A stretch of 31,554 nucleotides of DNA from a virus. Every line of letters starts with the position of its first letter. Within the stretch, counting starts at the first letter, position 1. Shown in pieces: positions 23,077 through 30,393 of this stretch. Made by a program: the position numbers and the translations under genes. The notes under the pieces were generated by a model. It did no database searches and was not told the DNA's origin. It saw nothing but the letters and a program-made list of their open reading frames with translations. The DNA is taken from positions 1-31,554 of IMG/VR virus record IMGVR_UViG_3300047157_000054. The stretch is one strand, 5' to 3'.

Positions 23077-23397
23077 ATGAGTAAAGAAGTAAAAAAAGAA
23101 AATCCAAACAGACCTAGAGGAGTGATAACATTCCCAAAAGGAGATAAATCTCCAGATTTTGTTTTGGGTGATATGTATATAACGCCAAAAGATTTTTTAG
23201 AGTGGTGTAAAGAAAAAAAAGATGATCTAATAGATTATAAGGATAAGGATGGAAAAACCCATAAACAGCTAAAATTTCAGATTAAAAATGGCGATTATGG
23301 AATTTATCTAGAGCTTAATACTTGGAAACCAGATAGTCAAAGAACTATAAAGCAAGTTAATCCTATTGCGCAGGAAGAGGATGATTTGCCATTTTAA
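23077..23397 (+). CDS. Single-stranded DNA-binding protein (short, acidic tail)
   Basis: 106 aa. The protein ends EEDDLPF, the conserved acidic SSB tip that docks partner enzymes. The body (RPRGVITFPKGDKSPDF, KTHKQLKFQIKNGDYGIYLE, NTWKP) is compatible with a small OB fold. Length is below cellular SSBs (~150-180 aa), as in many phages. It probably protects ssDNA for the annealing protein and exonuclease beside it. Identity rests mainly on the tail and the context. Confidence 0.72.
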   Translation: MSKEVKKENPNRPRGVITFPKGDKSPDFVLGDMYITPKDFLEWCKEKKDDLIDYKDKDGKTHKQLKFQIKNGDYGIYLELNTWKPDSQRTIKQVNPIAQEEDDLPF

Positions 23398-23404
23398 TTA
23401 ACCA

Positions 23405-23426
23405 GGGAGGGGGTAAAACTCCTCCC
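23405..23426 (+). other. Intergenic hairpin, relative of that at 22293
   Basis: GGGAGGGG (23405-23412) pairs with CTCCTCCC (23419-23426), one G-U, loop GTAAAA. Like the 22293 hairpin it directly follows a stop codon and the shared sequence AATTAACCAGGG, but only a mixed A/T tail follows. It may be an mRNA stabiliser, processing site or weak terminator. Confidence 0.5.
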
Positions 23427-23441
23427 ATTATTTATATAATT

Positions 23442-23624
23442 ATGGATTTTTTTAATGATGTAGATGTTTACGACAGCACTCCAGAGGATGATAAAAAATT
23501 TATGGAGGAGAGAATTATTGTGTTACTAGAATATTTAGCTAATTCAAGAAATGAAGTGACAATGCTCAAAGGAGAAAATTCATATCTCAAACAAAAACTA
23601 GAACAAAATGATATTAAATACTAA
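23442..23624 (+). CDS. Small coiled-coil protein (60 aa)
   Basis: Acidic N-terminus (DFFNDVDVYDSTPEDDKKF) and a heptad-like second half (IIVLLEYLANSRNEVTMLKG, YLKQKLEQ). No family recognised. It overlaps the exonuclease gene by 17 nt, so it may be made at a fixed ratio with it and could be an accessory subunit; that is inference. Confidence 0.6.
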   Translation: MDFFNDVDVYDSTPEDDKKFMEERIIVLLEYLANSRNEVTMLKGENSYLKQKLEQNDIKY

Positions 23625-24378
23625 ATCAGACACTAATGCTGAATATCACTCAAATAGTGCTATTTCGGCTAGTGGTTTAAAAAAGATATATAAAAAATCT
23701 GTTTATCATTATCTAAATGACAGCTTTACAGAAACTCCAGCAATGGCTTTAGGTACAGCTGTACATACTTTAATGCTAGAAGGTCAAAAACAATTTGACC
23801 AGGATTATTATTTACTGCCTAAATACGATGGGCGCACTAAAGAGGGAAAGCAGATAAAAGCTAAACACGATAAGCTAGCAGGGGATCGCAAATGTTTAAG
23901 GGACGAGGATATGACTATTATATCTGGTATTATGAAAAATTATAAACAGCATGACCTAGCGCAAAAATATTGTAATGGAACTGTAGAGCTTTCTCATTAT
24001 GGTAAAATGGAAGGAGTAGATATAAGGGTGCGCCCAGACGTATTTGACAAAAAACAGAATTGGATAGGGGATGTTAAAACCTGTCAAGATAACTCTCCTA
24101 TAGCTTTTAAAAGGGACTTATATAAATACGCTTATCACTTGCAGGCGTGTTTTTATTCTGATGTATTAGGATTTCCTCCAGAAAATTTTAGGTTTATAAC
24201 AGTAGAAACAAAACATCCATATAGCGTAGAAGTTTATGGATTAGGAGACAAAGACATTGAACTAGGCAGACAAGCATATTTAAGAGCTTTATCTGACTGG
24301 AGATTTTACTTAATAACAGGATCTGCTAAAGGTTATTCGGCTGCTGGATATAATGAAGATGGATCTTTAATACTTTAA
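23608..24378 (+). CDS. Exonuclease, RecE/YqaJ-like PD-(D/E)XK family
   Basis: 256 aa. ISASGLKKIYKKSVYHYL, then AMALGTAVHTLMLE (the early helix with H), and the catalytic block VRPDVFDKK (D144) and IGDVKT (D155-x-K157), followed by YKYAYHLQACFYSDVL, the QxxxY-type helix of RecB-like nucleases. It resembles the PDDEXK/DUF3799 exonucleases paired with phage annealing proteins. It should resect double-strand ends to give 3' tails for the annealing protein at 22512. Confidence 0.85.
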   Translation: MILNTKSDTNAEYHSNSAISASGLKKIYKKSVYHYLNDSFTETPAMALGTAVHTLMLEGQKQFDQDYYLLPKYDGRTKEGKQIKAKHDKLAGDRKCLRDEDMTIISGIMKNYKQHDLAQKYCNGTVELSHYGKMEGVDIRVRPDVFDKKQNWIGDVKTCQDNSPIAFKRDLYKYAYHLQACFYSDVLGFPPENFRFITVETKHPYSVEVYGLGDKDIELGRQAYLRALSDWRFYLITGSAKGYSAAGYNEDGSLIL

Positions 24379-24381
24379 AAA

Positions 24382-24798
24382 ATGGAATTATATAAAATAC
24401 AGTTTATAGTAGAAAATTATTTCGGTTATAAATTAAACGTAAAAAGTAGGCGTAGGCATTTAGTTGATGCTAGAAAAATCTATTTTGGTTTATGTAGAGA
24501 ATTTACTAGATATGGTTTATTTAAAATAGGTAAATCATTAAGTAGAGATCATGCTACAGCTTTGCATAATATTAGAAGCTGTAAGGATTTAAGACAAACA
24601 GATCCAGATTTTAACAGGAAATATTTAGATTTGTATAAACAAGTGAATAGTTTAAAGGCAAATAATTGGATACCTAAAAAAATTATTATACCAAAAGTTA
24701 TTCACCCAGGAATTTTCATGTATGGCACAAAAGAATCCATTCGCAAAATATTTAACAAAAGAAGATCAACTTCAAAACAGCGTGATGTCTTATATTAA
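24382..24798 (+). CDS. Stand-alone DnaA domain IV-like DNA-binding protein (138 aa)
   Basis: RRHLVDARKIYFGLCREFTR followed by FKIGKSLSRDHATALHNI lines up with the DnaA C-terminal domain: basic helix, helix-turn-helix and the signature xRDHxTxLH (S54-R-D-H57-A-T-A-L-H62). No AAA+ ATPase part is present, so it can bind but not remodel DNA alone. It may bind origin sequences, compete with host DnaA, or serve as an initiator accessory. The C-terminal ~50 residues are basic and unlike DnaA. It overlaps the next gene by 77 nt. Confidence 0.75.
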   Translation: MELYKIQFIVENYFGYKLNVKSRRRHLVDARKIYFGLCREFTRYGLFKIGKSLSRDHATALHNIRSCKDLRQTDPDFNRKYLDLYKQVNSLKANNWIPKKIIIPKVIHPGIFMYGTKESIRKIFNKRRSTSKQRDVLY

Positions 24799-25096
24799 AA
24801 TGCAATATCCTGGAGTTTTTGCTATTCATGTACCTAATGAGGGTAAAAGATCTCCATTTGAGCGCTATAAGTTTAAATACTTAGGCGGAACTGCAGGAGT
24901 TCCAGATATTTTAATATTTCAAGCGAAAACGAATTACAGCGGTTTAGCGATAGAATTAAAAGTAGGATATAATAAACCTACAGAAAATCAATTAAACTGC
25001 TTAGAGCGTCTTAAAAACGCCTCCTGGGATGCGCAGTGGTGTAATACATTTGACGCTGCAAAAAATATTATAGACAATTATATGGCTTATGACTGA
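24722..25096 (+). CDS. VRR-NUC family nuclease
   Basis: 124 aa. Core motifs of VRR-NUC: HVPNEGKRS at 36-44, GTAGVPDILIF with D62, and LAIELKVG with E78-x-K80, then PTENQLNCLERL, the closing Q-L helix. The family is a stand-alone PD-(D/E)XK domain found in many phages and related to structure-specific nucleases. It may resolve branched intermediates from recombination-dependent replication. ATG at 24722 lies within the previous gene (77-nt overlap in another frame); the start is supported by motif distance. Confidence 0.85.
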   Translation: MAQKNPFAKYLTKEDQLQNSVMSYIKMQYPGVFAIHVPNEGKRSPFERYKFKYLGGTAGVPDILIFQAKTNYSGLAIELKVGYNKPTENQLNCLERLKNASWDAQWCNTFDAAKNIIDNYMAYD

Positions 25097-25340
25097 TTAT
25101 AAAAATGTTTATTGGAATGAAATAGATCAGAGAATGTGGCGCACAAACACCACGGCTGGAGATATTTCAGTCCGATTTGAATATGTAGGCACTATGACAA
25201 GAGCTGAATATGATTTACTAATTGAAGTTTTATGGGAATTATTTGAAGATGATAAAATAACTTTAGATGAGTTTAATAAAATTTTTGGAGACATTCGATG
25301 TTTTTGCGATAGAATTAAAAAACTAATAGAATCTACATAG
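25089..25340 (+). CDS. Early protein of unknown function (83 aa)
   Basis: Acidic, all-helical appearance: WNEIDQRMWRTNTTAG, MTRAEYDLLIEVLWELFEDD, ITLDEFNKIFGDIRCFCDRI. The section DDKITLDEFNKIF loosely resembles half an EF-hand-like helix-loop-helix, but without the full loop pattern, so I do not call it. It overlaps the nuclease gene by 8 nt and lies just before the replication protein. Confidence 0.6.
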   Translation: MTDYKNVYWNEIDQRMWRTNTTAGDISVRFEYVGTMTRAEYDLLIEVLWELFEDDKITLDEFNKIFGDIRCFCDRIKKLIEST

Positions 25341-25347
25341 TCAAACT

Positions 25348-26076
25348 ATGAAACCAAATTACTATGCTATAATACCAGCCGAGGTTAGGTATGATGACAA
25401 ACTATCCCCAAATGCTAAACTACTTTTTGGCGAGATTACAGCTTTATCAAATAAAAAAGGTTATTCCTGGGCATCGAATAAATATTTTGCAGAGCTGTAT
25501 GATGTAGATAAAAAAACTGTTTCTAGATGGGTTAAGCAGCTAGAGGATTTAAACTATATATCTTCTGTTATGGAATACGATAAAGAAACTAAAAGAGTTG
25601 TAAAAAGAACCATAAAAATAAACAGCTCTTACCCTATGGACAAAAATGTCCAGGGGGGACAAAAAGATCCCCAGGGTGGGGACAAAAATGTCCAGGTTAA
25701 TATATATAGTAATAATAATAAGAATAATATAAAAGATAATACCGCCACTTTTAAAAAAGTGACTGATTTCGATAAAAAGTATATTACTGCTTATGATCAT
25801 ATTAAAATATTATTTGAAAATAGATACCAGCCAAAAACAACTCTGCAGAAAATAAACTGGCTTAATGTTATTAGATTATGCGATACTAAAGATGATGTAA
25901 ATCCCAGGCAGCTTTACTGGATATGTAAAAAGGCAGTGGATGATGACTTCTGGTCAAGTAACTTTTTATCTATAGCAGGCATGAGAGATAAAAAAAAGGG
26001 AGTTTCCAAACTAGATAGATTTATTAAAAAATTTGGAGGTAAAGAATTTGATATACTAGCTGATGATAAAGCGTAG
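25348..26076 (+). CDS. Replication initiator-like protein with N-terminal winged-helix (HTH_36-like)
   Basis: 242 aa. AIIPAEVRYDDKLSPNAKLLFGEI and SNKYFAELYDVDKKTVSRWVKQLEDLNYI are the typical start of phage replication proteins with a MarR/HTH_36-like winged helix. A low-complexity linker (~residues 95-135, DKNVQGGQ, GGDKNVQ, NIYSNNNKNN) is encoded by iteron-like DNA repeats. The C-terminal domain (DHIKILFENRY; FIKKFGG) resembles DnaD/loader-like ends. The arrangement matches lambda O, an initiator whose gene contains its origin. It probably recruits the primase-helicase at 26744. Confidence 0.78.
   Translation: MKPNYYAIIPAEVRYDDKLSPNAKLLFGEITALSNKKGYSWASNKYFAELYDVDKKTVSRWVKQLEDLNYISSVMEYDKETKRVVKRTIKINSSYPMDKNVQGGQKDPQGGDKNVQVNIYSNNNKNNIKDNTATFKKVTDFDKKYITAYDHIKILFENRYQPKTTLQKINWLNVIRLCDTKDDVNPRQLYWICKKAVDDDFWSSNFLSIAGMRDKKKGVSKLDRFIKKFGGKEFDILADDKA
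25637..25740 (+). other. Candidate replication origin: three iteron-like repeats plus AT-rich tract
   Basis: Three repeats with a GGACAAAAA core and an AGG end: 25637-25654, 25655-25675 and 25678-25696. The first is a dyad, TGGACA-AAAA-TGTCCA; the second pairs GGGGA with TCCCC; the third is nearly the first. From 25697 to 25740 follows a ~44-bp tract almost free of G/C. Iterons next to an unwinding element inside an initiator gene are the lambda ori layout. Confidence 0.5.
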
Positions 26077-26230
26077 TATCCAAATTTGCTTATATGATGT
26101 TGACAAAAATGCACAGACATATACGCAAAAACGTCAAGTAGATATTAACAAAAATGCTAGAGATAATAGTTTAATTAATGATATAAAGAATAAGAAAGAA
26201 TCTCTTTTAAAAACGCCATGTTTAAAATAG
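26063..26230 (+). CDS. Small basic protein (55 aa), overlaps both neighbours
   Basis: ATG at 26063 lies in the end of the replication gene and the stop lies in the start of the next (overlaps of 14 and 13 nt). It fills the only gap in the early block exactly. The product is basic and polar (VDKNAQTYTQKRQVDINKNA, NDIKNKKESLLKT), with DKNA and NKNA echoing the linker of the initiator. No family recognised. Filling of the gap with clean overlaps is the main argument that it is real. Confidence 0.55.
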   Translation: MIKRSIQICLYDVDKNAQTYTQKRQVDINKNARDNSLINDIKNKKESLLKTPCLK

Positions 26231-26742
26231 GTAATAAATATATATTAGAACCATTAGAGCAGAAGATAGTAGAGCTAACTGCAGAAGCTAGACAAGAAAA
26301 TAAAGAATTAACAGGAGTAAACGGAAAAGGTACTGCCGCCAATGATGATAAACACCTCTACAGGAACATTATCGGTTTTGGAGCTGAATTTATATTTTGT
26401 AAGCATTATAACATCCATTGTGATTTTTCTATAGGTAATACTTCTAAAGCTAAAGGTACTGATGTTTATGATGCAACCTGGAATGGTATAACCATAGATG
26501 TAAAGGTAACTGAAAAGGATTTACCACTAATGACTCCAGTTTATTCTAAATCAGATGTGGGGGGGTTTGCTTTTTTTCATTGTAAATATCCAGAGTTTAT
26601 ATTTAAAGGATTTGCCACTAATGATCAGTTATTTCAAAAAGAAAATATTAAAAAAGTAAAAGTCGAATCTTATGTTTTAGAACTAAAAAATTTGCTATCA
26701 GAATCAGAATTTATATTTTTAAACAAATTAAACAAACTATAA
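26218..26742 (+). CDS. PD-(D/E)XK-like protein (174 aa)
   Basis: NIIGFGAEFIFCKHYNIHCD (E57), TDVYDATWNGITIDVKVTE with D82 or D85 and D94-x-K96 give the E...D...DxK series of a PD-(D/E)XK nuclease fold. It may be a restriction-like or resolvase-like enzyme; I cannot assign a family. The N-terminal ~45 residues are helical and charged. It lies between the initiator and the primase-helicase, one base before the latter, suggesting a replication or recombination task. Confidence 0.62.
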   Translation: MFKIGNKYILEPLEQKIVELTAEARQENKELTGVNGKGTAANDDKHLYRNIIGFGAEFIFCKHYNIHCDFSIGNTSKAKGTDVYDATWNGITIDVKVTEKDLPLMTPVYSKSDVGGFAFFHCKYPEFIFKGFATNDQLFQKENIKKVKVESYVLELKNLLSESEFIFLNKLNKL

Positions 26743-26743
26743 A

Positions 26744-28426
26744 ATGAATTATAATGAATTTATAAATATCGGTATTACTCCAAAAGGTAATGCTATAGAG
26801 CAAAAGGTAATATGTCCGCAATGCTCACACACTAGAAAAAATAAAAAAGATCCCTGCTTATCTATAAATTTAGATAAAGGCGTTTATAATTGTCATAACT
26901 GCGGATGGAGTGGTAATGTAAATTTTAAACCAAAAAAAGAATTTGTAAAACCTCCAGAGGCAAAAACAAACTTATCAGAAAAAACTATAAAATGGTTTAA
27001 TAAAAGAGGTATTACAGAAGCTACTTTATCGCATTGGAAAATAGGCGAATCTATAGAATACTTTCCTCAAGCTCGTAAAGAGAGAAATGCTATAAACTTT
27101 AATTATTTCAGAGAAGGTGAACTCATAAACTGTAAATTCAGAGATGGACAAAAGAATTTTAAAATGGTTTCTGGAGCTGAGCTTATATTTTATGGTTTAG
27201 ATTCTATTAACGAAATGCCTACTATTTATATTGTAGAAGGAGAAATGGATGCTTTGTCACTGCATGAAGCTGGTATTTATTCTGTATGCTCAGTACCTAA
27301 TGGCGCATCTAAAGGTAATCAGCGCCTAGATTACTTAGATAACTGCTGGGAATATTTTAAAGACAAAAAAGAAATTATCTTATGTACTGATAATGATCAG
27401 CCAGGATTGTCTCTAAGAAATGAACTCGCTAGAAGGTTTGGACAATATCGCTGTAAGTATGTAGAATTTGGCGATTTTAAGGACGCTAATGAGGTTTTAA
27501 TTGAAAAAGGTGCTGAAGTACTAAGAAACATTTTAAAAACCTCAAAACATTTTCCACTGGAAGGCGTAGTAAATGTAAATGATATATGGAAGGATGTATT
27601 AAATTATAATGAAAATGGTATAAAAAACTATTCTGTAGGATTAGGTAATAGCGATGATTATTTTAAAATTGATTTCGAAGGTTCTTGGTCGGTGGTAACT
27701 GGTATTCCAAACTCTGGTAAATCAGACGTAGTAGATCAGATAGCTTGTAATATGGCTGTAAATTATAGACATAGAACAGCTTTTTTTGCTCCAGAATCAT
27801 TTCCATATGAAGGTCATATTAAACGACTAGCAAACAAATTAAATGAACGTATTTGTACTAATGAAGATTTAAATAATACTAAAGATTTTATAGAGGAGCA
27901 TTTTTATTTCGTAAAAATAGATTTAGATAATTTAACTCTTGATGGCATACTAGAGGCGTTTAGAGATTTGGTATTTCAAAAAGGTGTTAATCTTTTAGTA
28001 ATTGATCCCTGGAATATGCTTGACCATTCAGCTCAAAGAGATCACTCATATATAGGTGTTATGCTTTCTAAAATTACTCAGTTTTGCCAGCAGACAAAAA
28101 CTCATCTTTTTCTAGTGGCGCATCCTAGAAAAATGTCTATAAGTGAATCTGGTATTTATCAAGTTCCAACTCCATATGATATTTCTGGATCAAGTGATTT
28201 TTTTAATAAGGCATTTAATTGTGTTACAGTTTACAGATCACTAGGCGAGATTACTAAATACAAATCTGATGCTGTACAGATGCATATACAAAAGGTAAAG
28301 CGCAAAGAAAATGGCAGCCAGGGCATGTTTACTCTTGCTCCAGATTTTAAGGATGGGGGGGTATATAAGTCAATAGATGAGAAAAAACAAAGATTTACAG
28401 TAGTACACGACAAAGTACCTTTTTAA
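26744..28426 (+). CDS. Primase-helicase (T7 gp4/Twinkle-like, DnaB-type helicase)
   Basis: 560 aa with the complete domain order. Zinc finger: C24, C27, C50, C53 (CPQC...CHNC). TOPRIM: YIVEGEMDAL (E165) and CTDNDQPG (D216, D218). RecA-like helicase: Walker A GIPNSGKS (320-327), Walker B LLVIDPWN (D421), and later FLVAHPRK with the SGSSDFFNKAFN sensor region. It unwinds the fork and synthesises primers, probably as a hexameric ring. It directly follows the nuclease-like gene and precedes two small genes and the terminase. Family assignment is firm. Confidence 0.93.
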   Translation: MNYNEFINIGITPKGNAIEQKVICPQCSHTRKNKKDPCLSINLDKGVYNCHNCGWSGNVNFKPKKEFVKPPEAKTNLSEKTIKWFNKRGITEATLSHWKIGESIEYFPQARKERNAINFNYFREGELINCKFRDGQKNFKMVSGAELIFYGLDSINEMPTIYIVEGEMDALSLHEAGIYSVCSVPNGASKGNQRLDYLDNCWEYFKDKKEIILCTDNDQPGLSLRNELARRFGQYRCKYVEFGDFKDANEVLIEKGAEVLRNILKTSKHFPLEGVVNVNDIWKDVLNYNENGIKNYSVGLGNSDDYFKIDFEGSWSVVTGIPNSGKSDVVDQIACNMAVNYRHRTAFFAPESFPYEGHIKRLANKLNERICTNEDLNNTKDFIEEHFYFVKIDLDNLTLDGILEAFRDLVFQKGVNLLVIDPWNMLDHSAQRDHSYIGVMLSKITQFCQQTKTHLFLVAHPRKMSISESGIYQVPTPYDISGSSDFFNKAFNCVTVYRSLGEITKYKSDAVQMHIQKVKRKENGSQGMFTLAPDFKDGGVYKSIDEKKQRFTVVHDKVPF

Positions 28427-28428
28427 TT

Positions 28429-28680
28429 ATGGCAAAAAAACAAAAATATAAACAACCAGTAGTAAATACTGAAGAGCAACACTATAATGCTTTTAAATGG
28501 TGTGATGATAATGATATTCGTATATATCCTAAACCTAGAGACAATAAATTTATATTAGTTTATGTTATCGATGGAGTAGCTCGTACATCTAATAAATTAC
28601 ATGAGAAAAAAAACTACCAGCAAGCTATCTGGGATTTTTACTTATTTTTGTACAATAAATACAAAGATGTTAGAAGTTGA
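28429..28680 (+). CDS. Small early protein of unknown function (83 aa)
   Basis: Begins 2 nt after the primase-helicase stop. Basic N-terminus (AKKQKYKQP) and a compact alpha/beta body (YNAFKWCDDNDIRIYPKPRD; FILVYVIDGVARTSNK; AIWDFYLFLYNKY). No motif recognised. A promoter box (28643) lies inside its 3' end, so the following genes may be transcribed separately. Confidence 0.62.
   Translation: MAKKQKYKQPVVNTEEQHYNAFKWCDDNDIRIYPKPRDNKFILVYVIDGVARTSNKLHEKKNYQQAIWDFYLFLYNKYKDVRS
28643..28650 (+). promoter_or_regulatory. -7 promoter box TATTTTTG inside the 28429 gene
   Basis: TATTTTTG, 16 nt before the ATG at 28667. Coding-region matches occur by chance in AT-rich DNA, but the position ahead of the terminase genes makes a late-promoter role possible. 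Confidence 0.35.
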
Positions 28681-28831
28681 TTTTTTTCCTGTATATGGTT
28701 TGATGTTTGGCATTAACTACTCTAATGAGGATATAGAAATGATAGAGGTTTTAGGAGATGACAAAAGACACACTCTACAGTTTTTCTTATTTATATTTGG
28801 ATTTAATATTCACTGGTTTAAAAAAAATTAA
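28667..28831 (+). CDS. Small hydrophobic-tailed protein (54 aa)
   Basis: An upstream in-frame ATG at 28601 would put 22 extra codons inside the preceding gene; the ATG at 28667, behind a TATTTTTG box, is preferred. The product has an acidic centre (YSNEDIEMIEVLGDDK) and an aromatic, hydrophobic end (TLQFFLFIFGFNIHWFKKN) that could insert in the membrane. It abuts the terminase small subunit gene without a gap. Function unknown. Confidence 0.5.
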   Translation: MLEVDFFPVYGLMFGINYSNEDIEMIEVLGDDKRHTLQFFLFIFGFNIHWFKKN

Positions 28832-29209
28832 ATGGCTTACGATACAAAAGAACTTGAGAAAAAAGCACTGATTGCAATCAATAAGCACAAATTAATGTTT
28901 ATGGAGCATATAATAGCTTTTTTGCCTTGCTCTAAAGAAACTTTTTATAATCATAAATTACATGAATCGGACGCTATAAAAAAGGCAGTCGAGGAAATGA
29001 GAGTTGGAAAAAAAACAAAGATGTTATCTAACTGGATTAATTCAGAAACTCCATCATTACAGATAGCAGCTATGAAGATGATTTCAGAGGAGCATGAAGC
29101 TCATAGATTAAACGGAACTAAGCAGGAAATAAGACAAACAGGGGGATTAAAATCAAGAGTAATAGAATGGATCCCAGCAGACCAGGGAAATGATCCAGAA
29201 GGTAAATAG
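28832..29209 (+). CDS. terS: Terminase small subunit
   Basis: 125 aa, right length and place for TerS, directly before TerL with a 20-nt overlap. The N-terminal part has a helix-turn-helix outline (ALIAINKHKLMFMEHIIAFL, PCSKETFYNHKLHESDAIKK) for binding the packaging site, followed by a helical oligomerisation region (SLQIAAMKMISEEHEAHRLN). The extreme C-terminus is polar and probably contacts TerL. The identity relies on fold outline and context rather than a strict motif. Confidence 0.78.
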   Translation: MAYDTKELEKKALIAINKHKLMFMEHIIAFLPCSKETFYNHKLHESDAIKKAVEEMRVGKKTKMLSNWINSETPSLQIAAMKMISEEHEAHRLNGTKQEIRQTGGLKSRVIEWIPADQGNDPEGK

Positions 29210-30359
29210 ACAGTTTTACGATTTAAAGAGTTCTACAGCACGCCTAAGAGTTCACCAGGGGGGTACTAGATCTGGTAAAACTTATGCTATATGTCAATAC
29301 TTGATCTGGTTAATGACAGAGGTTAAAGAGCCGCTAGTCATTTCAATTATAAGAAAAACACTTCCAGCATTAAAAGGATCTGTACAAAGGGATTTTTTAG
29401 AAATAGCAGAAGCTGTAGGAATGTTTGATAATGGCGCTAATCTAAATAAAGTAGAAGGTCATTTTACTTATTCAAATCATTTAGTAGAGTTCCTATCTGT
29501 CGATGACAGCCAGAAAATCAGAGGGAGAAAGCGCAACATAGGTTTTTTAAACGAGGCGAATGAGTTAAATATGGAGGACTTTCGCCAGATAAATATGCGA
29601 TGTACTGATTTTATGATTTTAGATTTTAATCCATCTGATCCTGTACACTGGATCTATGATGAAATTATACCTAGAGATGATTGTGATACCTGGATAACAA
29701 CCTACAAAGACAATAAATTTCTCCCAGATGACCTGGTTTACGAGATTGAAAGGATGAGAGAGCGTGATCCAGATTACTGGAGAGTATTCGGTGAAGGTCA
29801 AAAGGCGGTTTTTTCAGCTCGACAAATATTTACCAACTGGACATTTATACCTCATGTAGATTTTCCAGAATTTGATAGAGATTCAGAAGGCGTTATAGGA
29901 TTAGATTTTGGATATACTAATGATCCTACTTCAGCAAACTACATAGTTCGTAAAGGAGATAACATATATATCCATGAGCTTATATATAAAACAGGGTTAA
30001 CAAACAGTGACATAGTAGATGAGCTAAAACATTTAGGTTATGATCAAACATTAATTTTCTATGATGCTGCAGAGCCGAAGAGTGGAGAGGAAATGAAACG
30101 TTTAGGAATGTTTGTAAAACCAGCAGTAAAAGGAACTGGATCTATAAACGCTGGTATATCATTACTTAAAGAATTTAATATAATAGTTTCCCAGGAATCT
30201 AAAAACATAATAAAAGAATATAACAACTATTACTGGCAGGAAATAAAGGATGGAACTATCATAAACAAACCAGTGGATCGCTTTAATCACGCTATGGACG
30301 CAATCAGATATGGAGTTTATAGTCAATACGCTAAGCGTGCTGATTTCTTTGTAATTTAA
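29190..30359 (+). CDS. terL: Terminase large subunit (PBSX/Terminase_3-like)
   Basis: 389 aa. ATPase domain: Walker A GGTRSGKT (24-31), Walker B with catalytic glutamate in IGFLNEANEL (E122). RNase H-like nuclease domain: VIGLDFGYTND (D239), LIFYDAAEP (D292) and NHAMDAIRYGVY (D370). All key acidic residues are present, so it should be an active packaging motor and headful or cos nuclease. Length is at the short end of the family. The portal gene follows after 34 nt, behind a promoter box. Confidence 0.94.
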   Translation: MIQKVNRQFYDLKSSTARLRVHQGGTRSGKTYAICQYLIWLMTEVKEPLVISIIRKTLPALKGSVQRDFLEIAEAVGMFDNGANLNKVEGHFTYSNHLVEFLSVDDSQKIRGRKRNIGFLNEANELNMEDFRQINMRCTDFMILDFNPSDPVHWIYDEIIPRDDCDTWITTYKDNKFLPDDLVYEIERMRERDPDYWRVFGEGQKAVFSARQIFTNWTFIPHVDFPEFDRDSEGVIGLDFGYTNDPTSANYIVRKGDNIYIHELIYKTGLTNSDIVDELKHLGYDQTLIFYDAAEPKSGEEMKRLGMFVKPAVKGTGSINAGISLLKEFNIIVSQESKNIIKEYNNYYWQEIKDGTIINKPVDRFNHAMDAIRYGVYSQYAKRADFFVI

Positions 30360-30363
30360 TTAC

Positions 30364-30371
30364 TATTTTTG
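30364..30371 (+). promoter_or_regulatory. -7 promoter box TATTTTTG before the portal gene
   Basis: TATTTTTG in the short terminase-portal gap, 22 nt before the ATG at 30394. It probably drives the head genes. Confidence 0.5.
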
Positions 30372-30393
30372 TATAATAAAATAAATCGACTTA

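Noticed and set aside
25089-25340. EF-hand in the 83-aa early protein
   Set aside because: DDKITLDEF resembles part of a calcium loop but lacks the full 12-residue ligand pattern.
28601-28666. Upstream start (ATG 28601) for the small gene before terS
   Set aside because: It would lengthen overlap with the preceding gene by 66 nt; the ATG at 28667 follows a promoter box and starts the protein-like part.
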